A stretch of 64,000 bases of DNA, taken from contig JAFMIR010000008.1 of NCBI GenBank assembly GCA_017853885.1, positions 1 through 64,000 on the forward strand. The letters are read 5' to 3'. The stretch comes from Prosthecobacter sp. GTDB lineage: Bacteria; Verrucomicrobiota; Verrucomicrobiia; Verrucomicrobiales; Verrucomicrobiaceae. The position numbers and the translations under genes are program-made. Positions 58,237-64,000 of the stretch are shown in pieces (within the stretch, counting starts at the first letter, position 1; every line of letters starts with the position of its first letter). The notes under the pieces are model-generated. The model saw only the letters and a list, made by a program, of their open reading frames with translations. It was not told where the DNA came from and did no database searches.

Positions 58237-58695
58237 CTACAGCAGTGCTTCGTAGCGGGCAATGAGTTCGAGGCGCTCTTCATGGCGTCCCCCTTCGTAA
58301 CGGGCGGCGAGGTAGACATCCACGATGCGCAGGGCCACATCTTCGGTGATGAATCGTGCTGGCAGGGAGATGGCGTTGGCATTGTTGTGCTGCCGGGCCA
58401 GTGCGCCCAGCTCTGGTGCCCAGCAGACGGCGCAGCGGATGCCGCGAACTTTGTTGGCGGCGATGGCTTCGCCGTTGCCGCTGCCGCCGAAGACGATGGC
58501 TGCCTGTGCCTGCCCATCGCGCACGGCCTCGGCGGCGGGAATAACGAACTGCGGGTAGTCGCTGCGCTCGTCATTGAACGCACCTAAATTAAGCACGGTG
58601 AACCCTTTGCCACGCAGGTGACTTGCCACGGCTTCTTTGAGGTGGAAACCGGCGTGGTCTGAGCCAAGCGCGATGTCCGTTATGGGAGCTGACAT
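58237..58695 (-). CDS. rpiB: Ribose-5-phosphate isomerase B
   Basis: IALGSDHAGFHLKEAVASHL; VFGGSGNGEAIAANKVRGIRCAVC. Confidence 0.93.
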   Translation of the reverse strand: MSAPITDIALGSDHAGFHLKEAVASHLRGKGFTVLNLGAFNDERSDYPQFVIPAAEAVRDGQAQAAIVFGGSGNGEAIAANKVRGIRCAVCWAPELGALARQHNNANAISLPARFITEDVALRIVDVYLAARYEGGRHEERLELIARYEALL

Positions 58696-58709
58696 TGTAT
58701 GGATTTTGA

Positions 58710-59918
58710 TCAGGCCTGGCGCACTGTAGCGAGTGCTGAGAGCAGGTAGGCGGAGGGAGTGAAGTTCTCGATCAGCACCTCGCGCTGCGTGCCGCGTTTC
58801 ATGCGCACCTGCTTAAGGTTGAAGTTGGGCGTCTTGTGCGGGGCGAAGAGGATGTCGTCATGCGTGGAGTTCTCGTGCTTCTTGAACATGCCGGGCTCGA
58901 TGTCGCCACCGAGATGGTCATCCCGGCCCGTGGCCATGTGGCAGGTGCCGAGGATTTTTTCGTCCTGAATGTCCGCGCCGCTGACAGGGAGGATCTGTGT
59001 TCCGAAGCCCAGCTCGCCCAGCGTGCCGGTCATAGGGTCATCGGCGAGCTTGGCGTTGTGCGCATCGATGGTGGCCTGATTGCCCGCGATGAGGGTGCTG
59101 CGATGAATGGCGCGATTTTCGACGTGCAGAATACCGAGGGTGCCGTCCTCATACTTCATGGGGAACTGGCCGCGGGCATCTGTGGGGACGAAATAGACTT
59201 CGCCAGCGGGGAGGTTGGCGACATCTGGGGTGCGGCCGTGGCAGAGGCCGTGGGACTTCTGCGCTTCCTGTCCAGCGAGCCCGAGCCATGCGGTCAGAAG
59301 GCGTCCGTCCTCGAGTTCAAAGTCGATTTCGATTTCATCCGCGCGCGTCAGCGCCAGTCGCAGAGCCTCGGCATCCCGGCTGACATCGTTGTAGTCCACA
59401 CTGAGGCCGCTTTGCAGAATGATGTCGTTCACACCATGAAGTGTGGCCCCCCGGAAGCCGTGCAGTTTAGCCATCGCAGTGAGCGGGGCGGTAGCGCTCC
59501 AGGTGCTGACGCAGAGGATGATGTCGTATTGAGTGTAGATATGGCGTTTGAGCGAAAGCTGGGCACCACAAGCGTTCCATGCCTCATCGGTCAGGTCCAG
59601 ATTGGAGCCTCCGGTGCTGCGGTAGGCATAGATTTCTCCACCTGTCATCTGGAGGTCTTTCAGCGTGCCTTCGACCAAGCCGCGATGAAAAATGTGATAG
59701 GCCCTTTTTTGGATGGGATAGCCGATCAGGTGCAGGAAGGCATAGTCGGCAAACAGCGCAGCGGGATCGTCGAAGTCTGTCAGCACACAGATGCGGCAGC
59801 CCTCGGTGGGTGGAAACACGGAACCCAAAAGGCGAGTGAGGCTGAATGGCTGAAAGGTGCGGTTCGCGGGGTCGAGATCGACGGAAACGAGGGCGGAGAA
59901 AGAGGTGCTAGTCGGCAT
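58710..59918 (-). CDS. M29-like aminopeptidase
   Basis: ADEIEIDFELEDGRLLTAWLG; LPAGEVYFVPTDARGQFPM; LGELGFGTQ; HMATGRDDHLGGDI. Confidence 0.65.
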   Translation of the reverse strand: MPTSTSFSALVSVDLDPANRTFQPFSLTRLLGSVFPPTEGCRICVLTDFDDPAALFADYAFLHLIGYPIQKRAYHIFHRGLVEGTLKDLQMTGGEIYAYRSTGGSNLDLTDEAWNACGAQLSLKRHIYTQYDIILCVSTWSATAPLTAMAKLHGFRGATLHGVNDIILQSGLSVDYNDVSRDAEALRLALTRADEIEIDFELEDGRLLTAWLGLAGQEAQKSHGLCHGRTPDVANLPAGEVYFVPTDARGQFPMKYEDGTLGILHVENRAIHRSTLIAGNQATIDAHNAKLADDPMTGTLGELGFGTQILPVSGADIQDEKILGTCHMATGRDDHLGGDIEPGMFKKHENSTHDDILFAPHKTPNFNLKQVRMKRGTQREVLIENFTPSAYLLSALATVRQA

Positions 59919-59924
59919 GTGGGA

Positions 59925-60701
59925 TCATTTTTCAGTCAACCATGCGAGGATGTCGAGCAGGTCCTTCTCCGGCATACGCAGGTCATCGTGGCCGGGCATT
60001 TCATCGTTCTCTTTGAAGTCGGGATTGCGGATGCGCAGCGCCAAACCTTTGAGCTTGCTGACAGGAACGGTGCCGCCGCGCAGTTTTCTGCCGCCTTGGA
60101 AGTGGAGATACTTTTTGCCCTCCACGGTATGACAGGCGATGCAGTATTGCTCGGTGGCGATTTTTTGTCCGCGCTCGGCATCACCACCGGTGAGCTTTTC
60201 AGGCACGGTGCGCTTCATCTTCGGGTAGTCGAGATTCTTCGCAGTCGCGTGATCAGCACCACCGCCGGACTTCAAGAATGCGTTCAGATTGGCAAGCTCC
60301 TGCGCGGAGAGGCCGGGTTCTTTCCCACGCATGAAGTGCAGCACACAAATGTTGCCCCCGAGCGCCGCGAAGCTGCTGCCCTCGTTCTTGATGTTGGTGC
60401 GCTGCGCCGCTCCGAAGATCGGATTGCCGGAGCGGATGAGCTTGTCTCCATCGAGCTTGAAGGTGTCATCAGGGTTGAAACTGTGACAGGAGATGCAGGT
60501 GAAGTTGTTGTTGACGGTGTGGCTTTCGAAAAAGGCCTTCCCAGTGGCGGCATCACCTTTGAGTTTTTGCGCCTCCGCCCACTGGGGGAATTTTGTCGCG
60601 AGCTTGTCCGCTTTGGTGCTGGCTTCGTCAGCGTATAGCAGGCTGATGAAGCACGCTGTCGCGCCCAGCGCGGTGACGAGAAGAGGGATCTTTGCTTTCA
60701 T
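59925..60701 (-). CDS. Di-heme c-type cytochrome
   Basis: Two CxxCH motifs (CISCHSFN, CIACHTVE), signal peptide. Confidence 0.88.
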   Translation of the reverse strand: MKAKIPLLVTALGATACFISLLYADEASTKADKLATKFPQWAEAQKLKGDAATGKAFFESHTVNNNFTCISCHSFNPDDTFKLDGDKLIRSGNPIFGAAQRTNIKNEGSSFAALGGNICVLHFMRGKEPGLSAQELANLNAFLKSGGGADHATAKNLDYPKMKRTVPEKLTGGDAERGQKIATEQYCIACHTVEGKKYLHFQGGRKLRGGTVPVSKLKGLALRIRNPDFKENDEMPGHDDLRMPEKDLLDILAWLTEK

Positions 60702-60728
60702 GGCACGGCTGTTGATGACATTCGGGGA

Positions 60729-61172
60729 TTATTGATGCGAGCGCAGCATCCATGCGGACTTCTCGAATTGGGCGAGCAGACCGGAGAGCAAGTCCGTCGT
60801 CGTATGATCGTCCGCTTTGTCACCGGCGTGGATTTCGGCGTGCAGGCTGGCGATCATCGCTTCGTAGTCCGCCAGCAGGACGCTGACAAACGCCTCTGCG
60901 GACTGGACGGAGGACGGCTGCTCCTTGAGGGAGGCCGCCGCGAGGAGATCCGGCAGGTAGCCGGGCGCTGGCGCACCGAGGGCACGGATGCGCTCGGCCA
61001 CATCGTCAATCGCAGGCTCCAGCGCCTCATAGAGCGATTCGAAGAATGCGTGAGCGGAATGGAAATGCGGACCGGAGACATTCCAGTGGGCGTTGCGCGT
61101 TTTCATTGAGAGCACGACCAGGTTTGCCAGAACCCTGGTGAGATGCGGAACAGAAGCGTGAGTGGAAGCCAT
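60729..61172 (-). CDS. dps: Dps/ferritin-like DNA-binding stress protein
   Basis: MKTRNAHWNVSGPHFHSAHAFFESLYEALEPAIDDVAERIRALG. Confidence 0.92.
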   Translation of the reverse strand: MASTHASVPHLTRVLANLVVLSMKTRNAHWNVSGPHFHSAHAFFESLYEALEPAIDDVAERIRALGAPAPGYLPDLLAAASLKEQPSSVQSAEAFVSVLLADYEAMIASLHAEIHAGDKADDHTTTDLLSGLLAQFEKSAWMLRSHQ

Positions 61173-61183
61173 TTGCGGGTGAG

Positions 61184-61798
61184 TTAGTTAAGAGGTGAAG
61201 GCAGGCGGTCGAGGTAAAGCCAGTCGTTGTTTTTTGCGGGAACATGGCAAGTGCGGCAATCGGAGCGATAATCTTCCGAAACCTGCTTGTTGCGGTCTTT
61301 GCCCTCGAAGAGGCCCCAGCCCCAGCCGTTGCCCCAGATCGGATTGTCCGGGAAGCGGTTGGTGGTGTCCTTGACCATGACAAACCAGACTTTGATCTTC
61401 GACGCCCACGAGGAACGTCCGGTGGTGAGATTTTCGCCAGCGGCTTCATAGACATCCTTCACGATGATGGCACCGTCTGGCCACTTGCCGTCCTTTTTGT
61501 AGGTGGCCCAGTCTTCCTTGCGGGTGTAAACATTGTGCAGTTCCGCCGCCTCCATTTTCGTGGTGGAAGCAACGCTGAAGGTGCCAAGATGCACGAACGT
61601 AGTGCGATAATCCTGTGGCAGAGAAATGTTGCCCTTGGCGTCCACCCAGGGAGAAAAGGCTGTGCCCGTGGCAGGGGCGGCTGCTGGTTGAGCGGCGGCA
61701 GGCTTGGCTTCCTGTGCCGTCGCCCGCTGCCATGCGATGCCGCCTGCTGTGAGGGTCAGCGCCAACCCGGCGACGAGGAGTGTTTGGGATGATTTCAT
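61184..61798 (-). CDS. Cytochrome P460 family protein
   Basis: DYRTTFVHLGTFSVAS...ELHNVYTRKEDWATYKKDGKWPDGAIIVKDV; CRTCH. Confidence 0.85.
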   Translation of the reverse strand: MKSSQTLLVAGLALTLTAGGIAWQRATAQEAKPAAAQPAAAPATGTAFSPWVDAKGNISLPQDYRTTFVHLGTFSVASTTKMEAAELHNVYTRKEDWATYKKDGKWPDGAIIVKDVYEAAGENLTTGRSSWASKIKVWFVMVKDTTNRFPDNPIWGNGWGWGLFEGKDRNKQVSEDYRSDCRTCHVPAKNNDWLYLDRLPSPLN

Positions 61799-61806
61799 GT
61801 GTATTA

Positions 61807-61850
61807 AAAAGTAATCAGCCCGGTGTGAAATGAGTCTTTCCCACCGGGCT
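61807..61850 (-). terminator. Possible Rho-independent terminator/attenuator between the two P460 genes
   Basis: AGCCCGGTG-N16-CACCGGGCT with a T-run on the minus strand. Confidence 0.5.
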
Positions 61851-61876
61851 TCTTTCGTTGACGGTTGGTGGTGTGT

Positions 61877-62515
61877 TTACTTCTTCAGCGCCGCACGAGC
61901 GGCTGAGAGCACGGGGTAGTATTGTTCAAAGACCCAGTCTTGGCTGAGGTTCTGCGGATTTTTGGCTGCAGTCTTCTCGTGGCAGGCATTGCAACTCGCG
62001 GCCTTGTTCATCGACGCTTCGGCCTTCAGAGGATACTTGTGGCCGAAGCTGTAATAAGCCCACTGTCCTGGCTCGTCCTTGTAACGGACGGAATCCTTGA
62101 CGGTGATCTCCAGGCCGGTGAACTCACCCATGAAATAACCCTTGCCACTGGAGGCCTCTTTCGAGCCAACGGCGGAGAGTTCCTTGATGAGCACGGTCCC
62201 TTCTGGATACTTGCCGGTCTTTTCAAACGCCGCGTAGCTGATGGGGTCCATGTAAACCGCGTGAAACTCTGGGAAGGAGGCTTCGCCGTCGTTCATGTCA
62301 TTGGGAGTGAGAGGGGTGCCCACATACACCCACTTGCGGTAAACCGATGGCTCTGGACGGACGATTTTCCCGTCCGCTGTGTATGTGAGGAAGGAAAGGC
62401 CTGTGGCCGCACCATCAGCAGCCGTTGCCTGCTTGGCGGAGCCTTGGAACAGAACAAGGCCGCCGACAATAGCAGCCAGTCCGGCGGTGAGGGTCATAGC
62501 AAATTTCTTTTTCAT
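61877..62515 (-). CDS. Cytochrome P460 family protein (paralogue)
   Basis: VYRKWVYVGTPLTPNDMNDGEASFPEFHAVYMDPISYAAFEKTGKYPEGTVLIKEL; CNACHEKT; start set at MKKKFAM. Confidence 0.85.
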   Translation of the reverse strand: MKKKFAMTLTAGLAAIVGGLVLFQGSAKQATAADGAATGLSFLTYTADGKIVRPEPSVYRKWVYVGTPLTPNDMNDGEASFPEFHAVYMDPISYAAFEKTGKYPEGTVLIKELSAVGSKEASSGKGYFMGEFTGLEITVKDSVRYKDEPGQWAYYSFGHKYPLKAEASMNKAASCNACHEKTAAKNPQNLSQDWVFEQYYPVLSAARAALKK

Positions 62516-62609
62516 GGTGGTATGGATGGTGTGTTGTTGGATTGGGTTACAAGCCGCCGAACGAATATTCGCCGACTTGATGAGTCGTAGCACCATCCTG
62601 GCAGAGCGA

Positions 62610-62627
62610 GTATGATTGCGATCATAC
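62610..62627. promoter_or_regulatory. Putative Crp/Fnr-family operator GTATGATTGCGATCATAC
   Basis: Perfect 7-bp arms around a 4-nt spacer, 95 bp upstream of the P460 gene. Confidence 0.65.
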
Positions 62628-62641
62628 AGCTTGTCTGATCG

Positions 62642-63253
62642 CTACTTCAGCACGTGGACGCTGCCGCGCTCTCGCTTAATCACGCCCTGTTTTTCCAACC
62701 TCGCCAGTGAACGATAAATCGATTCCCGCGTCAGCCCAAGTTCGGCACCGATGGCACCCATCCTGCCTTCAAAATCCATCACATCATCGCCAAGGGATGC
62801 CTGCCACTGAAACCACATCATCAACCGCTCGTCCGCAGAGCGAACGGTGGAAAGCTCACGCATCATGAGCGCCTCAGTGTAGCGCAGGGCCATGCAGGAA
62901 AAGAACTGGTCTGCCAGCTGTGGCTGCGAGCGGAAGGCTTCCAACAGTCGCTCCTTTTGCATGGATACGAGCACGGAGTCAACCGTGGCAATCGCGGTGA
63001 AGGGGTGTTCCTCCAAAAACGCCCCTGCTTCTCCGAGCGCAGCACCAGTCCTGGCGCGAAAGAAGACCAGCTCCTGTCCGCTGCTCAAATACCGTAATGC
63101 TCGAATCTCTCCTTCGATCACGAAGTAGATTCTGGAGGTCGGCGACCCTTCTTGGAAAACGGTGGCGCCCGCTTTGACTTTTCGCGAGAGAACCTCGGCT
63201 TTGGGAAAAGAGGACAACAGAGTTCGGAGGTTGTAAGCAGACATGGCGAACAC
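62642..63253 (-). CDS. Crp/Fnr-family transcriptional regulator
   Basis: cNMP-binding-like domain (GATVFQEGSPTSRIYFVIEGEIRALRYLSSGQELVFFRARTGAALGEAG) and HTH (GAIGAELGLTRESIYRSLARLEKQGVI). Confidence 0.92.
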   Translation of the reverse strand: MFAMSAYNLRTLLSSFPKAEVLSRKVKAGATVFQEGSPTSRIYFVIEGEIRALRYLSSGQELVFFRARTGAALGEAGAFLEEHPFTAIATVDSVLVSMQKERLLEAFRSQPQLADQFFSCMALRYTEALMMRELSTVRSADERLMMWFQWQASLGDDVMDFEGRMGAIGAELGLTRESIYRSLARLEKQGVIKRERGSVHVLK

Positions 63254-63298
63254 GAGCTACAAAGTTTTGGGTGGTTCGCAAGACTGACAAGTGCGGCG

Positions 63299-63314
63299 TA
63301 TGATTTGGATCATA
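63299..63314. promoter_or_regulatory. Putative Crp/Fnr-family operator TATGATTTGGATCATA
   Basis: 6-bp arms around a 4-nt spacer, between the regulator gene and msrBA. Confidence 0.6.
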
Positions 63315-63395
63315 TGCTCTCTATGGCATTAGTGCTGTAGCACCGGTTGACGGGCGCACTGCGCTTAGTCTGCCCTTCACTCACCCAAAATCACC

Positions 63396-64000
63396 ATGCT
63401 ACGCTGGATCGACATACTAAAATTTGCCGCCAATGGCAATCCTGAGCCTGACCGTGAGGTCGATAAAACGGATGAAGAATGGGAGTCCATCCTTACGCCG
63501 GAACAGTTCCGCGTCACGCGCCAGCACGGCACGGAGCGGGCTTTCAGCTCGGAGATGTGTGAGCTTTTCGAGCCGGGCAAGTATCAGTGCGTCTGCTGCG
63601 GCACGGTCCTGTTTGATTCGGGGGAAAAGTTCGACAGCGGCACGGGCTGGCCTTCTTTTACGCAGCCTGCAAAGGAGAATGCCATCGCCTATTACAAGGA
63701 CGACAGCCATGGCATGAGCCGGGTGGAGACGCTGTGCAACACCTGTGACGCACACCTGGGCCATGTGTTCCCCGATGGGCCGGAGCCGAGCAAGCTGCGC
63801 TACTGCATCAATGCCGTGGCACTCGAGAAGGTGGAGTCCAATGAAGCGAAAGCCACCTTCGGCGGTGGATGCTTCTGGTGCACAGAGGCGGTTTTCCAGC
63901 GCATCAAAGGCGTCATCGCCGTGCGCAGCGGCTACAGCGGTGGGGATGTGATCAATCCCACCTACCGCGAGGTGTGCAGCGGCCGCACCGGTCATGCGGA
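63396..64000 (+). CDS. Bifunctional methionine sulfoxide reductase MsrB-MsrA (truncated by the window end)
   Basis: Msr[27 protein letters not shown]...[10 protein letters not shown] followed by Msr[20 protein letters not shown]...GYSGG. Confidence 0.92.
   Translation, partial: MLRWIDILKFAANGNPEPDREVDKTDEEWESILTPEQFRVTRQHGTERAFSSEMCELFEPGKYQCVCCGTVLFDSGEKFDSGTGWPSFTQPAKENAIAYYKDDSHGMSRVETLCNTCDAHLGHVFPDGPEPSKLRYCINAVALEKVESNEAKATFGGGCFWCTEAVFQRIKGVIAVRSGYSGGDVINPTYREVCSGRTGHA

Noticed and set aside
58836-60638. 600-aa plus-strand ORF
   Set aside because: Antisense to two well-supported minus-strand genes (M29-like aminopeptidase and cytochrome c); typical GC-rich shadow ORF with no recognisable domain
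1-64000. CRISPR arrays, rRNA and tRNA genes
   Set aside because: No regularly spaced direct repeats and no recognisable rRNA or tRNA sequence seen by eye; a tRNAscan-SE/Infernal run would be needed to exclude tRNAs

Overview
The window looks like a Verrucomicrobia-type chromosome (inference from a TIGR04073-like exosortase-associated protein, a PVC-type CxxCH/dehydrogenase fusion and DUF1080). It carries an accessory segment of about 15 kb at roughly 38.8-53.9 kb. Left flank (0-38.7 kb), mostly housekeeping: truA, DUF1080 protein, alginate-export-like porin, thioredoxins, trpS, clpB, uvrC, a 1808-aa ceramidase/LamG/dehydrogenase/HEAT/cytochrome fusion, class II fba, a GreA-domain protein, pyc, lptE-like, rsmI, L,D-transpeptidase, cyclophilin, pyrF, purE. 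Accessory segment: XRE-type protein, a 945-aa membrane/repeat protein, a plasmid-like block (ribbon-helix-helix, winged-helix replication-like protein with an internal duplication, ParA, ParB), a ParE-type TA pair, then a tight three-gene operon at 47.67-51.88 kb: ComEC-like metallo-beta-lactamase, E2-E1-JAB triple-domain ubiquitin-like conjugation/deconjugation protein, and a 4-TM membrane protein. A HerA/TraD-type conjugative ATPase and a decayed IS1380-like transposase follow. The E2-E1-JAB/MBL/4TM operon is the best candidate for an under-described, probably anti-phage or anti-plasmid, system. Noncoding structure in the segment includes a perfect DnaA box, three copies of an ACTTCGG-N4-CCGAAGT palindrome, a degenerate second copy of the origin/promoter region, and nested inverted repeats just upstream of the defence-like operon. 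Right flank (54-64 kb): a redox/stress cluster (two cytochrome P460 genes, Dps, cytochrome c, thioredoxin-like, MsrB-MsrA, Crp/Fnr regulator) with four TGAT-N4-ATCA palindromes upstream of its genes, suggesting a local Crp/Fnr regulon. No rRNA, tRNA or CRISPR array was recognised by eye.
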